64,000 nt of DNA from Panulirus ornatus (lineage: Eukaryota; Arthropoda; Malacostraca; Decapoda; Palinuridae), in assembly GCF_036320965.1 (NCBI RefSeq), contig NC_092235.1, positions 9,094,651-9,158,650 of the forward strand. The letters are read 5' to 3'. How positions within the stretch are numbered: the stretch's first letter is position 1; each line of letters starts with the position of its first letter. The translations under genes and the position numbers were made by a program. Shown here piece after piece: positions 45,276 through 60,997 of the stretch. The notes under the pieces are model-generated. The model saw nothing but the letters and a program-made list of their open reading frames with translations. It was not told the origin of the DNA and made no database searches.

Positions 45276-46344
45276 AGCAAGCATCTTGAGCGTAATTGTC
45301 GTAGAAATTCACTTGGTGTCAAAACTGACGCGAGTTTGTCTCAATTTTGTCAGAAATGTTTGTGCGTTTCTGCCTGATGGCGGGAGTCGGTTTGGCTCTG
45401 TGGTCATGAGGGAATACGAGGAAGATTGGCAACCGTCCCAGAAGTAGCTACAGTGAGGCCCAGCAGCTGTCCCTATTACTGTGGAAGGCACTCATGTAAG
45501 GTGTGCAGTGAGGCGCACCAGTAACAAGGGAAACGGACAACCAAAACAGCAATCTTGATCATCAGGAGGCTATCCAATGCTCAGAGTAGATAAGGACGAT
45601 TATTGTATGGCTTCGCTCAGAGGATGAAAATCTTAGCCGTGAAAATCAACAAGTAAAATAACTAGTAGTTAGTGGTAGTGAAGTGGAATTACCGCATTTC
45701 TGTGGTCTTAATAGTAAAACGAAACTTTTCGTTTTCTCCATCAATCTAGAGGTGTTGTAGACCACCATCCTTAAGGTTGTAAGGTAAGAGTAACTACAAG
45801 GTTATGACCTCAGCAAATTTGTGATGGAAAGTGCAGGAAATGTGGTAATGTGTATGATATAAATGATATATAGTTGTATGATAAATGTGTAGTAAAATTT
45901 TGTCTTCTCTGTTCCCGTTCATTAATTCAAATACAGGTAAGTTTTCTCTCTAACGAGGTGGGATAAGCTACGTGCACTCGGCTTGTAAATGTGGTGACTT
46001 TCCCTTCATTACCACAATCGTGTGCTGAACTGAAGATGTAGAATTCCGTAGACGAAACTAAGATGGGAAATCAATCTACATCAAAAATTGAACGTATGCA
46101 TCTTTCGATGGACATAAAACAAACGGACAGAGGGGCACACTGGAGCAAATATATTTCAATATCAACACTTAAAGTAGGTCTTTCAACTAGTTATGACTTT
46201 AATGCAAACATTTTCTAGCCAAGGTTTAGATAGCACCTAAAGTAATCCCCACGATCTTACCTTAAGAAACATTTTCAGAAGGTACTGTCTGAACATATTT
46301 CTAAGGTAAGGTCATTTAGGTTTGGTTTAGATGCTAACCTAACG
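45276..46344. other. Spacer, nothing recognised
   Basis: No supported gene or array in about 1 kb. Confidence 0.45.
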
Positions 46345-46945
46345 TAGACTAGAAAAAGTTTCCTTTGCTTCAGAGCCCCAACTATGTAGACGGGCTACTG
46401 TTGATATTAAACAGTAACAGAAAGGAGATAAAACTGAGATGAAAAGAATAAGATTATAGAATGGGTCAGTTGAAAGTTTAAGTATTTACTAAATACAGTT
46501 TTTGACAGATTCAAATGCATCCTAAGGTCAGTCACTTAAATCACAATGCTGAATATTGTTTTAATTGTTGGAACTAGTTACAGGAAGTAAAAATATCAAA
46601 CTTAAAGGGATGCCTTTACAATAATTTCATATACCTGTATAGGATCTCTTAAACTTCTTTTCCCTAAAGCTGAGTGGATTTAAGTCGTTTAATCTGCTCT
46701 CTGAATTTGTTTCTCAGACCAGTAATCATCTTTGGAGATTACCTCAGTAATTTCTCCATTCAATGTCTTCCTTTTCAAATTAGTTGACGACCACAGCAGT
46801 ACAATATCCAAGCTCGGATGGCTATGTTTTGGGAAGGCTAGAGGTCAGGTTATGCAAGAATGTTAGAAATGGCTTCCATCAGTTTCTACCCTATCTACTC
46901 TAAAAATTTTGGGTTATTAGAACTTAAAGATTTATGAGTAAATAA
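46345..46945 (+). repeat. Inverted pair, left arm
   Basis: About 600 bp whose reverse complement recurs at 55540-56140 with few differences (shared AGTTGACGACCACAGCAGTA-type segments and CTCTGAATTTGTTTCTCAGA). Unrecognised as to family. The arms lie 8.6 kb apart and enclose Penelope-like fragments, three LINEs and a satellite. Confidence 0.85.
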
Positions 46946-47481
46946 TACTGAAAGTTGGTTTAAAGCTGCCTGACCCAACTTAACAACACCTTGGTAATGG
47001 TGACCTGATGAAGGATACTGAACCTAACCTAACCTATATTAACACATGACTAGTGATTATATGATCCAGGATGCCTTAGCTATCCTAACTTTAACGTTAA
47101 GCTCTATCTCACTTTCCTTAACCTTTATTTTAAGGATAACATCAAAAGGGAAACTCTTTAACATCGACGATAATATATTCTATGTACTCAAGTGATTAAA
47201 GTGGGTGGAATCGTTCCAACATTACTTAGTAAAAATGGGCCTGGATAAGCAACACAAACGTATTAGGCTTTTATGATTTTTTTTTTTATTTTCTGTTTGA
47301 TTTTGTTGAAGAACAAATTTCATTCTTTCTTGAAAACTTATTGCCCTCTAGATATAATTCAAGTTACTACTTTCTCAATGGAATAAATACAAAGGTTTTC
47401 ACCACTATTCAGTATTCTATCTTTCTTTAATGAGCACCTCTTTTGTACGTATAATCCACTCCTGCCATTTTATTGATATTT

Positions 47482-47484
<3 letters not shown>
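46946..47484. other. Spacer with a short (AACCT)3
   Basis: AACCTAACCTAACCT at 47027-47041 is the telomere-type motif on the other strand. Nothing else recognised. Confidence 0.45.

Positions 47485-47548
<64 letters not shown>
47485..47548. repeat. (CA)n microsatellite
   Basis: About 32 CA units directly before a Penelope-like fragment. Confidence 0.98.
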
Positions 47549-48210
<662 letters not shown>

Positions 48211-48996
48211 ATCTCAGTTTGACAGAGTTCAATTATCATCATTTCAATTTATGTTCCATAGGGCATTACGTATTTGCAGTCCATAGTTTACTGATAATGT
48301 GCTTAAGAGGATATATTCCATTGGACCTAAGTTGAAGTAAACTAGATCTTTCACTAATAAATCCCTTAAGTTAGCAAAGAAATCATTTTATAGAGTTGAG
48401 CCCATACCTTCCACTGACACGAAGAATATTTTAGTTCTCCCTTTTGATAATAACTTTACTTTTCTTCCCATATTGCTTAGATCCTTTAATGTAAATGTTG
48501 CCTTCAGCAACAATATTATCATGAAGAATATCTTAATCAGGAACTCACCAAAAAATTCCTCTGGGAGCATCTATAAAGTGCCATGTAGAAATTGTGATAA
48601 GTTTTATGTTGTGCAGACTGGTAAGGATATTTCTGTTAGACTTAAGCAACATAAATATAGCATAAGAAAAGGAAAAGAATCAAAACTTGTTTAATCAAGT
48701 TAAAAACTATGACCATTGTATTGACTGAAGTAATGCCATATCAGCTATTAACTCTAACGCCAGTACCACGAGAAATACCATTGAATCTTCTATTATTAAA
48801 TACACAAAGAATTAGGACTTTGATATTGATTAAGGTCTATACATATTGGACAACTTTATTGTTGATATGATTTGCAAACAATCCGCCTTTTTGTCCACAT
48901 AATAAGTCTATGATACACTAGTTGTCTGTCTTGGACAATTGCATGTTTGCCAAATGGCGTCCTAGCTACGTTTATTCGTTATATATCAACTAATTG

Positions 48997-48998
<2 letters not shown>
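48211..48998 (+). mobile_element. Penelope-like element, RT C-terminus and GIY-YIG region
   Basis: Plus-strand fragment that covers the end of the reverse transcriptase, the linker and the GIY-YIG endonuclease, then the 3' UTR. It ends in (TA)n at 48998. Penelope-like elements are retroelements outside the LINE and LTR classes that encode RT plus GIY-YIG nuclease. Confidence 0.87.
48215..48815 (+). pseudogene. Penelope-like RT/GIY-YIG protein fragment
   Basis: Recognisable pieces are FRALRICSP-like MFHRALRICSP (about 48250-48280), FYRVEPIPST, ILVLPFDNNFTFLP, IYKVPCRNCDKFYVVQTGKD (the GIY-YIG-type core, about 48571-48632) and RLKQHKYSIRKGKES, then the C-terminal TRNTIESSIIKYTKN. In the core the usual YVGQTGK glycine is a valine here. 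Stops near 48285 and 48338 and a frame change near 48694 show it is dead. Confidence 0.85.

Positions 48999-49067
<69 letters not shown>
48998..49067. repeat. (TA)n microsatellite
   Basis: TA run between the Penelope-like 3' end and a LINE tail. The sequence just before it (GCGTCCTAGCTACGTTTATT) recurs at 56138-56160, also right before a long (TA)n. Confidence 0.97.
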
Positions 49068-51976
<2,909 letters not shown>

Positions 51977-52089
51977 AACTTAACTGAGACTGTGTCCCCT
52001 CTAATTGCGGTAAATTACCATATGACTTTAACGGCACCAGCCAGCAGGAAAAATGTCAGATATAGGAGTGACTGAATATATTGCCATAC
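51977..52089. other. Short spacer
   Basis: Unrecognised, between two LINE copies of opposite orientation. Confidence 0.4.
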
Positions 52090-53673
52090 ATATCATATTT
52101 ATCCCCGAGGGTAGGGGAAAAAGAATACTTCCCACGCATTCCTCACGTGTCGTAGAAGGCGACTAAAGGGGACGGGAGCGGGGGGACAGAAACCCTCCCC
52201 TCCTTGTATTTTAACTTTCTAAGAGGAGAAACAGAAGAAGGAGTCACGCGAGGAGTGCTCATCCTCCTCAAAGGCTCAGATTGGGGTGTCTAAATGTGTG
52301 TGGATGTAACCAAGATGAGAAAAAAGGAGAGATAGGTAGTATGTTTGCGGAAAGGAACCTGGATGGTCTGGCTCTGAGTGAAACGAAGCTCAAGGGTAAA
52401 GGGGAAGAGTGGTTTGGGAATACCTTGGGAGTAAAGTCAGGGGTTAGTGAGAGGACAAGAGCAAGGGAAGGAGTAGCACTACTCCTGAATCAGGAGTTGT
52501 GGGAGTATGTGATAGAGTATAAGAAAGTAAATTCTAGATTGATATGGGTAAAACTGAAAGTTGATGGAGAGAGATGGGTGATCATTGGTGCATATGTACC
52601 TGGGCATGAGAAAGATCATGAGAGGCAAGAGTTTTGGGAGCAGCTGAAAGAGTGTCTTAGTGGTTCTGATGCACGAGACCGGGTTATAATGATGTATGAT
52701 TTGAATGCAAAGGTGAGTAATGTTTCAGTTGAGGGAATAATTGGTATACATGGGGTGTTCAGTGTTGTAAATGGAAATGGTGAAGAACTTGTATATTTAT
52801 GTGCTGAAAAAGGATTGTTGATTGGGAATACCTGGTTTAAAAAGAGAGATATACATAATGAAACGTATGTAAGTAGGAGAGATAGCCAGAGAGCGTTATT
52901 GGATTACGTGTTAGTTGATAGGCGCGCGAAAGAGAGACTTTTGGATGTTAATATGCTGAGAGGTGCAACTGGAGGGATGTCTGATCATTATCTTGTGGGG
53001 GCGAAGGTGAAAATTTGTAGAGGTTTTCAGAAAAGAAGAGAGAATGTTGGGGTGAAGAGAGTAGTGAGAGTAAGTGAGCTTGGGAAGGAGCCTTGTGTGA
53101 GGAAGTACCAGGAGAGGCTGAGTACAGAATGGAAAAAGGTGAGAACAAAGGAGGTAAGGGTAGTGGGGAAGGAATGGGGTGTATTTAGGGAAGCAGTGAT
53201 GGCTTGCGCAAAAGATGCTTGTGGCATGAGGAGCGTGGGTGGTGGGCAGATTAGAAAGGGTAGTGAGTGGTGGGATGAAGAAGTAAGATTGTTAGTGAAA
53301 GAGAAGAGAGAGGCGTTTGGACGACTTTTGCAGGGAAATAATGCAAATGAGCGGGAGATGTATGAAAGAAAGAGGCAGGAGGTCAAGAGAAAGGTGCAAG
53401 AAGTGAAAAAGAGGGCAAATGAGAGTTGGGGTGAGAGAGTATCATTGAATTTTAGGGAGAATAAAAAGATGTTTTTGAAGGAGGTAAGTAAAGTGCGCAA
53501 GACAAGGAAACAAATGGGAAGTTCAGTGAAGGGTGCTATTGGGGAGGTGATAACAAGTAGTGGTGATGTGAGAAGGAGATGGAGTGAGTATTTTGAATGT
53601 TTGTTGAATGTGTTTGATGATAGAGTGGCAGATATAGGATGTTCTGGTCGAGGTGGTGTGCAAAGTGAGAGGG
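52090..53673 (+). mobile_element. RTE-like LINE, 5' half, 3'-truncated
   Basis: Begins with the LINE 5' UTR (GGGTAGGGGAAAAAGAATAC at about 52108) and ends abruptly after the linker (53673), where the 17-bp satellite starts. Losing the 3' end is unusual for a LINE and implies later breakage or replacement. Confidence 0.9.
52281..53673 (+). pseudogene. LINE endonuclease and linker, no RT
   Basis: Open frame of about 464 codons before the junction. AP-endonuclease motifs are LSETKLKG, GAYVPGHEK, YDLNAKV (the usual GDLN is YDLN here, through GGT-to-TAT), LLDYVLVDRR and SDHYLVGAK. The replaced glycine next to the catalytic aspartate may weaken the enzyme. The natural start would be upstream, near 52230, as in the intact copy. 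The last ~27 codons of the open frame (to 53753) are satellite-derived. Confidence 0.85.
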
Positions 53674-55535
53674 TAATGTCATGTTATCTGTATTGTCATG
53701 GTGGTTGTATTGTCATCGTGGCTATACAGTCATGTTGGCTATATTGTCATTAAGATTACATTGTTATGGTAACTATATTGCCATGGTGCCTGTATATTTT
53801 CATAGTAGGATGATTTTATTATGGCGATTATAATGCATTTCTGAGTATATTGTCATGGTGACTGTGTTGCCATAATATCTATATTGTCATTTAATTTGTT
53901 GAATTGATGGCAATAATGTCTTAGAGACGGTACTGTCATGTTATCTGTATTGTCACGATGGTTGTATTGTCATTGTGACTATATAGTCATGTTAGCTATA
54001 TTGTCATTAACATTACATTGTTATGGTAACTGTATAGCCTTTGTGACTGTATTGTTAGGTCACTATATTGCCATGATGGCTATTTGCCATTTTTGTTATA
54101 TAACAAGGAGGTGACTGTCTTTTCATGTTGGCAATATTGTCAGAATAGCTATATTGTCGAGTAGTAGGTATATATATTTCTATTCTGGCGTTATATTATA
54201 ATGATGGCAATAATAACGTTTTGGAGATATAGTGTCTTGGCAGCTGAACTCTTACTGTAGATATTTTTCAGTTTGAATATTACATCATGGTAGTTACATA
54301 GTCAAGGTTACTATATTTTCATGATAGCTACATTGTCATGGTGAAGACATTGGCATGGTGGCTGTATCGTTATTTTGAATATGATGCCGTCCTGGCTTCA
54401 TTATTTTGGTCGCTATATCAACTTGATGGTTATATTGCTATGGTTAATTTTGTCGTTCGGGATATATTTTGTTATTAGTTACATTATTGTTGTGATTATA
54501 TTATCATGATAATAATATTCTCATGGCGGCTTATTTGGTACTGTAAGTGTAAGTGAATGAATATCAACTCATCATGTAACTTAAATTGTCATGGTTTTTA
54601 CACTGTGATATTGTTTATGTCAACCTGTTGATTATATAATCATGATTGGTGTATAATTATGGTAACTATATTGTAATGTCGTTTTATTTCATTGTGATAA
54701 TTTTGTCATGGTGACTACAATCACATGACAGCTATAAAGTTATGACTATATTATGATGATAAATCCTGTCTGAGTCACTGTTTTTTCACAGAGATTATAT
54801 TGTCCTGGAGTCTATATGTTTCCTATGATCCGAAAACGACTATTTATTTACACTATCTATATTGTCAGGTGGTTATATTGCCTTTGTTAATATAAGTTGA
54901 ATGTTTCTATATTTTTCCTTTGACTGTATTGTCATATCAGTTATATGATCATGGTAGTTTTATTGTCATAGTGAATACATTGTCGTCGTGACTGTATTAT
55001 CATAATGGCTAAATTGTCATAGCAAATATATTGACATGGGGGCAATATTTTCATGATATCTATAAAGTCTGTAAATTACTCTCAACGCGTTTCTAATGTC
55101 CTGGCGATTGATTTATATCATGACTTTATTGTCAAGATGGCTGTATTGTCATGGTGGCTATATTGTCGTTTGCTGTATTTTCAATTTTACGCTTTTGTGA
55201 AGATAGCTTTACTGTCAGTGTAGCTATAGTGTCATGGAGAATATATATACATAGTGGCAGTATCGTCATTATGAACATATTGTCATTTTGGCTATCTTCT
55301 TATTTTCGTTACAGTACTATCATGTATATATCGTCACCTTGGCTATATTAGCAATGTGATATTTTTTGTAGGTGCTATATTGTCATTTTTTAATCATGCA
55401 CATTTTGTCATAAGTGATACATTATCATGATAAATATAATATTCCGGTGACTATATATTGACCTTGTGACTATATTGTTATTATGACTATAATCTCATGT
55501 TGGATATCTTGCCAAGATAACTATATTGTATTATC
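53674..55535. repeat. 17-bp degenerate satellite, about 110 units
   Basis: Consensus ATTGTCATGGTGGCTAT repeated in 17-bp register for about 1.86 kb, with much substitution and small indels. The register is clear in the first 300 bp (ATTGTCATCGTGGCTAT, ATTGTTATGGTAACTAT, ATTGCCATGGTGCCTGT). No coding potential seen. Confidence 0.88.
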
Positions 55536-55539
55536 TACT

Positions 55540-56140
55540 CATAAATCTCTAAGTTCTATAACCCAAAATATTTAGAGTAGATAGGGTAGAAACTGATGGA
55601 AGCCATTTCTAACATTCTTGCATAACCTGAGCTCTTGCCTTCCCAAAACATAGCCATCCCAGCTTGGATATTGTACTGCTTTGGTCGTCAACTAATTTGA
55701 AAATGAAGACATTGAATGGAGAAATTACTGAGGTAATCTCCAAAGATGATTACTGGTCTGAGAAACAAATTCAGAGAGCAGATTAAACGACTTAAATCCA
55801 TTCAGCTTTAGGGAAAAGAAGTTTAAGAGATCCTATACAGGTATATGAAGTTATTGTAATGGCATCCCTTTAAGTTTGATAATTTTACTTCCTGTAACTA
55901 GTTCCTACAATTAAAACAATATTCAGCATTGTGATTTATGTAACTGACTTTAGGATGCATTTGGATCTGTCAACAATTGTATTTAGCAAATACTTCAACT
56001 TTCAACTGACCCATTCTATATTTCTATTCATTTCATCTCAGTTTTATCACCTTTCTGTTACTGTTTGATATCAACAGTAGCCCGTCTACGTAGTTGGGGC
56101 TCTGAAGCAAAGGAAACTTTTTCTAGCCTAGGTTAGGGTA
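55540..56140 (-). repeat. Inverted pair, right arm
   Basis: Reverse complement of 46345-46945. It is bounded on the right by the TAGGTTAGGGTAGG motif (about 56123) and the GCGTCCTAGCTACG piece shared with the Penelope-like 3' end. Confidence 0.85.
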
Positions 56141-56181
56141 GGCGTCCTAGCTACGTTTATTCGTTATATATCATCTAACTG

Positions 56182-56496
<315 letters not shown>

Positions 56497-56537
56497 ATGC
56501 ATGTGTGTGTGTGTGTGTATGTGCGTATGTGTGTGTA

Positions 56538-56568
<31 letters not shown>

Positions 56569-56573
56569 GTATA

Positions 56574-59500
56574 TTATCCCTGGGGATAGGGGTGAAAGAA
56601 TACTTCCCACGTATTCCTCGCGTGTCGTAGAAAGCGACTAGAGGGGACGGGAGCGGGGGGCCGGAAATCCTCCCCTCCTTGTATTAACTTTCTAAAATGG
56701 GAAACAGAAGAAGGAGTCACGCGGGGAGTGCTCATCCTCCTCGAAGGCTCAGAGTGGGGTGCCTAAATGTGTGTGGATGTAACCAAGATGTGAAAAAAGG
56801 AGAGATAGGTAGTATGTTTGAGGAAAGGAACCTGGATGTTTTGGCTCTGAGTGAAACGAAGCTCAAGGGTAAAGGGGAAGAGTGGTTTGGAAATGTCTGG
56901 GGAGTGAAGTCAGGGGTTAGTGAGAGGACAAGAGCAAGGGAAGGAGTAGCAATACTCCTGAAACAGGAGTTGTGGGAGTATGTGATAGAATGTAAGAAAG
57001 TAAATTCTCGATTAATATGGGTAAAATTGAAAGTTGATGGAGAGAGGTGGGTGATTATTGGTGCATATGCACCTGGGCATGAGAAGAAAGATCATGAGAG
57101 GCAAGTGTTTTGGGAGCAGCTAAATGAGTGTGTTAGCGGTTTTGATGCACGAGACCGGGTTATAGTGATGGGTGATTTGAATGCAAAGGTGAGTAATGTG
57201 GCAGTTGAGGGAATAATTGGTATGCATGGGGTGTTCAGTGTTGTAAATGGAAATGGTGAAGAGCTTGTAGATTTATGTGCTGAAAAAGGACTGATGATTG
57301 GGAATACCTGGTTTAAAAAGCGAGATATACATAAGTATACTTATGTAAGTAGGAGAGATGGCCAGAGAGCGTTATTGGATTACGTGTTAATTGACAGGCG
57401 TGCGAAAGAGAGACTTTTGGATGTCAATGTGCTGAGAGGTGCAACTGGAGGGATGTCTGATCATTATCTTGTGGAGGCTAAGGTGAATATTAGTATGGGT
57501 TTTCAGAAAAGAAGAGTGAATGTTGGGGTGAAGAAGGTGGTGAGAGTAAGTGAGCTTGAGAAGGAGACCTGTGTGAGGAAGTATCAGGAGAGACTGTGTA
57601 CAGAATGGAAAAAGGTGAGAACAATGGAAGTAAGGGGAGTGGGGGAGGAATGGGATGTATTTAGGGAATCAGTGATGGATTGCGCAAAAGATGCTTGTGG
57701 CATGAGAAGAGTGGGAGGTGGGCTGCTTAGAAAGGGTAGTGAGTGGTGGGATGAAGAAATAAGAGTATTAGTGAAAGAGAAGAGAGAGGCATTTGGACGA
57801 TTTTTGCAGGGAAAAAATGCAATTGAGTGGGAGAAGTATAAAAGAAAGAGACAGGAGGTCAAGAGAAAGGTGCGAGAGGTGAAAAAAAGGGCAAATGAGA
57901 GTTGGGGTGAGAGACTATCAGTAAATTTTAGGGAGAATAAAAAGATGTTCTGGAGGGAGGTAAATAGGGTGCGTAAGACAAGGGAGCAAATGGGAACTTC
58001 AGTGAAGGGCGTAAATGGGGAGGTGATAACAAGTAGTGGTGATGTGAGAAGGAGATGGAATGAGTATTTTGAAGGTTTGTTGAATGTGTCTGATGACAGA
58101 GTGGCAGATATAGGGTGTTTGGGTCGAGGTGGTGTGCAAAGTGAGAGGGTTAGGGAAAATGATTTGGTAAACAGAGAAGAGGTAGTAAAAGCTTTGCGGA
58201 AGATGAAAGCCGGCAAGGCAGCAGGTTTGGATGGTATTGCAGTGGAATTTATTAAAAAAGGGGGTGACTGTGTTGTTGACTGGTTGATAAGGTTATTTAA
58301 TGTATGTATGACTCATGGTGAGGTGCCTGAGGATTGGCGGAATGCGTGCATAGTGCCATTGTACAAAGGCAAAGGGGATAAGAGTGAGTGCTCAAATTAC
58401 AGAGGTATAAGTTTGTTGAGTATTCCTGGTAAATTATATGGGAGGGTATTGATTGAGAGGGTGAAGGCATGTACAGAGCATCAGATTGGGGAAGAGCAGT
58501 GTGGTTTCAGAAGTGGTAGAGGATGTGTGGATCAGGTGTTTGCTTTGAAGAATGTATGTGAGAAATACTTAGAAAAGCAAATGGATTTGTATGTAGCATT
58601 TATGGATCTGGAGAAGGCATATGATAGAGTTGATAGAGATGCTCTGTGGAAGGTATTAAGAATACATGGTGTGGGAGGCAAGTTGTTAGAAGCAGTGAAA
58701 GGTTTTTATCGAGGATGTAAGGCATGCGTACGTGTAGGAAGAGAGGAAAGTGATTGGTTCTCAGTGAATGTAGGTTTGCGGCAGGGGTGTGTGATGTCTC
58801 CATGGTTGTTTAATTTGTTTATGGATGGGGTTGTTAGGGAGGTAAATGCAAGAGTCTTGGAAAGAGGGGCAAGTATGAAGTCTGTTGGGGATGAGAGAGC
58901 TTGGGAAGTGAGTCAGTTGTTGTTCGCTGATGATACAGCGCTGGTGGCGGATTCATGTGAGAAACTGCAGAAGCTGGTGACGGAGTTTGGCAAAGTGTGT
59001 GGAAGAAGAAAGTTAAGAGTAAATGTGAATAAGAGCAAGGTTATTAGGTACAGTAGGGTTGAGGGTCAAGTCAATTGGGAGGTGAGTTTGAATGGAGAAA
59101 AACTGGAGGAAGTGAAGTGTTTTAGATATCTGGGAGTAGATCTGTCAGCGGATGGAACCATGGAAGCGGAAGTGGATCATAGGGTGGGGGAGGGGGCGAA
59201 AATTTTGGGAGCCTTGAAAAATGTGTGGAAGTCGAGAACATTATCCCGGAAAGCAAAAATGGGTATGTTTGAAGGAATAGTGGTTCCAACAATGTTGTAT
59301 GGTTGCGAGGCGTGGGCTATGGATAGAGTTGTTCGCAGGAGGATGGATGTGCTGGAAATGAGATGTTTGAGGACAATGTGTGGTGTGAGGTGGTTTGATC
59401 GAGTAAGTAACGTAAGGGTAAGAGAGATGTGTGGAAATAAAAAGAGCGTGGTTGAGAGAGCAGAAGAGGGTGTTTTGAAATGGTTTGGGCACATGGAGAG

Positions 59501-59902
59501 AATGAGTGAGGAAAGATTGACCAAGAGGATATATGTGTCGGAGGTGGAGGGAACGAGGAGAAGAGGGAGACCAAATTGGAGGTGGAAAGATGGAGTGAAA
59601 AGGATTTTGTGTGATCGGGGCCTGAACATGCAGGAGGGTGAAAGGAGGGCAAGGAATAGAGTGAATTGGAGCGATGTGGTATACAGGGGTTGACGTGCTG
59701 TCAGTGGATTGAATCAAGGCATGTGAAGCGTCCGGGGTAAACCATGGAAAGCTGTGTAGGTATGTATATTTACGTGTGTGGACGTGTGTATGTACATGTG
59801 TATGGGGGGGGGGTTGGGCCATTTCTTTCGTCTGTTTCCTTGCGCTACCTCGCAAACGCGGGAGACAGCGACGAGGTATAAAAAAAAAAAAGAAAAAAAA
59901 AA
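56574..59902 (+). mobile_element. Complete RTE-like LINE
   Basis: Full element: 5' UTR 56574-56696 (starts TATCCCTGGGGATAGGGG), a single ORF, short-type 3' UTR about 59694-59860, terminal hairpin (CTACCTCGC...GCGGGAGACAGCG, about 59848-59874) and A-rich tail to 59902. The 5' end abuts (TG)n(TA)n and the 3' end (TA)n, so no target-site duplication can be read. This is the reference copy for all other RTE-like pieces here. Confidence 0.95.
56697..59693 (+). CDS. RTE-like LINE ORF: AP endonuclease + reverse transcriptase, 998 aa, intact
   Basis: Single uninterrupted ORF from an ATG at 56697. The N-terminal AP-type endonuclease (about residues 18-262) has LNVCGCNQD, LSETKLKG, GAYAPGHE, VMGDLNAKV (catalytic D160, N162), LLDYVLIDRR and SDHYLV (S254-H256). 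A basic linker follows (about 265-500; repeated KRK/REVKKR). The reverse transcriptase (about 500-830) has KAGKAAGLDGI, YRGISLLSIPGK, GFRSGRGCVDQVF, motif A FMDLEKAYDRVD (D637), motif B GLRQGCVMSPWLF, motif C FADD (743-746) and motif E CFRYLGV. The C-terminal domain has GCEAWAM, WFGHMERM and RRGRPNWRWKDGV. Single-ORF structure and length fit the RTE clade. It would nick target DNA and copy its own RNA there. All catalytic residues are present, so it may be active. Confidence 0.95.
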   Translation: MGNRRRSHAGSAHPPRRLRVGCLNVCGCNQDVKKGEIGSMFEERNLDVLALSETKLKGKGEEWFGNVWGVKSGVSERTRAREGVAILLKQELWEYVIECKKVNSRLIWVKLKVDGERWVIIGAYAPGHEKKDHERQVFWEQLNECVSGFDARDRVIVMGDLNAKVSNVAVEGIIGMHGVFSVVNGNGEELVDLCAEKGLMIGNTWFKKRDIHKYTYVSRRDGQRALLDYVLIDRRAKERLLDVNVLRGATGGMSDHYLVEAKVNISMGFQKRRVNVGVKKVVRVSELEKETCVRKYQERLCTEWKKVRTMEVRGVGEEWDVFRESVMDCAKDACGMRRVGGGLLRKGSEWWDEEIRVLVKEKREAFGRFLQGKNAIEWEKYKRKRQEVKRKVREVKKRANESWGERLSVNFRENKKMFWREVNRVRKTREQMGTSVKGVNGEVITSSGDVRRRWNEYFEGLLNVSDDRVADIGCLGRGGVQSERVRENDLVNREEVVKALRKMKAGKAAGLDGIAVEFIKKGGDCVVDWLIRLFNVCMTHGEVPEDWRNACIVPLYKGKGDKSECSNYRGISLLSIPGKLYGRVLIERVKACTEHQIGEEQCGFRSGRGCVDQVFALKNVCEKYLEKQMDLYVAFMDLEKAYDRVDRDALWKVLRIHGVGGKLLEAVKGFYRGCKACVRVGREESDWFSVNVGLRQGCVMSPWLFNLFMDGVVREVNARVLERGASMKSVGDERAWEVSQLLFADDTALVADSCEKLQKLVTEFGKVCGRRKLRVNVNKSKVIRYSRVEGQVNWEVSLNGEKLEEVKCFRYLGVDLSADGTMEAEVDHRVGEGAKILGALKNVWKSRTLSRKAKMGMFEGIVVPTMLYGCEAWAMDRVVRRRMDVLEMRCLRTMCGVRWFDRVSNVRVREMCGNKKSVVERAEEGVLKWFGHMERMSEERLTKRIYVSEVEGTRRRGRPNWRWKDGVKRILCDRGLNMQEGERRARNRVNWSDVVYRG

Positions 59903-59924
59903 ATATATATATATATATATATAT
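59903..59924. repeat. (TA)n run at LINE/LTR junction
   Basis: Short TA run interrupted by the insertion of the LTR element. Confidence 0.9.
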
Positions 59925-60997
59925 TGTTGCGAATTCAAATATAATATATATTCGGACAAGGTCGCCAGTAACATATATTTGTTACGAGTAATCTATTGGT
60001 CCTCGTCTTCCTGTAAGGACGCTAGCTTCGTTACGTTTCACAACGGGATAACACGATCAGTAGTTATGGGATTGAATTAAAAGACCAGCACTACATTAAC
60101 TCTACTTATAATGAAAGAATGCAGGTGTACAAAGATAAACACATAAATCAGGCATTTAACAATTAGCACTAGTTAACATTCCAGGTAAGATTTCAAGCCA
60201 GGAGGTCTCTTTCCTCTATAACGATTTGTTCGATAACATTACACTTAGATAGACCTGACGTGACACAGTAAACAACATCGTAACACTTAGCTACCTATCG
60301 TGACACAGTAAACATCTTACAAACTGGGGCAGCGGTGGCTACAGGGTTCGAGACAGGGAAAGCTCACATTACCTTTGCTGGCGGGCTCGAGTCTGCTGAA
60401 GGAATCGAGTCCCAGACGATCGTCTGAGCCTTTTAACTGAAGGACCAGCAGGGTAAGAACAGCTAGCCACGCCTCGACCCACCTTGTTACCCTATGGTGC
60501 CACCTTTGATTGGTCATGGGCCTAAGGCCCACTGAGGATTGGAGGAGGGTGGCTCCAAGTGCCACTCCTACTTGGCTGGAGGGCCACTGGTACATCGGTG
60601 ATTGGAGAAGGTGTTATCCGTGAACCAGCTGACTGGCTGAAAGGGAGGTTAGGTTCGTCCCACATCGGGTTGTCCCCTCCTTCTCTTGTCCTGACAGCGA
60701 CGACACTGTATGGGAGGCCGTAGGTTGACCCCCAATTTGACCTAGTGCCCTGGGTCAGGAGGCCCGAGCGTCGAGTGGGGCTGGATTGATGGCCCGGCGT
60801 GGCCATCTGGTTTCCTTCTCGAAGGTATGAAGAAGGCCTCAGATATTAATGGGTTTGCCTATGGGAGTGATATCCGACCCAATAATGGAGCAAAGGCCTT
60901 GGCCCTCGCCCTAACATGAAATATCTCTTACACTATATACAGAGATACACACATACTTATTCATATACAAACATGTGGGCACCCACGTGTCGTAACA
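59925..60997 (-). repeat. 3' LTR of the gypsy-class element
   Basis: On the minus strand it begins TGTTACGACACG (60997) and ends CGCAACA (59925). The ends are the canonical TG...CA with short imperfect inverted repeats (TGTTACG/CGCAACA). A polypurine tract lies immediately inside. Length about 1073 bp. It sits in a (TA)n run just after the LINE tail, so the element inserted into that microsatellite. The 5' LTR for comparison is outside the window. Confidence 0.8.

Noticed and set aside
60317..60806. Minus-strand ORFs of 92-94 codons
   Set aside because: They lie wholly inside the LTR and show no recognisable domain.
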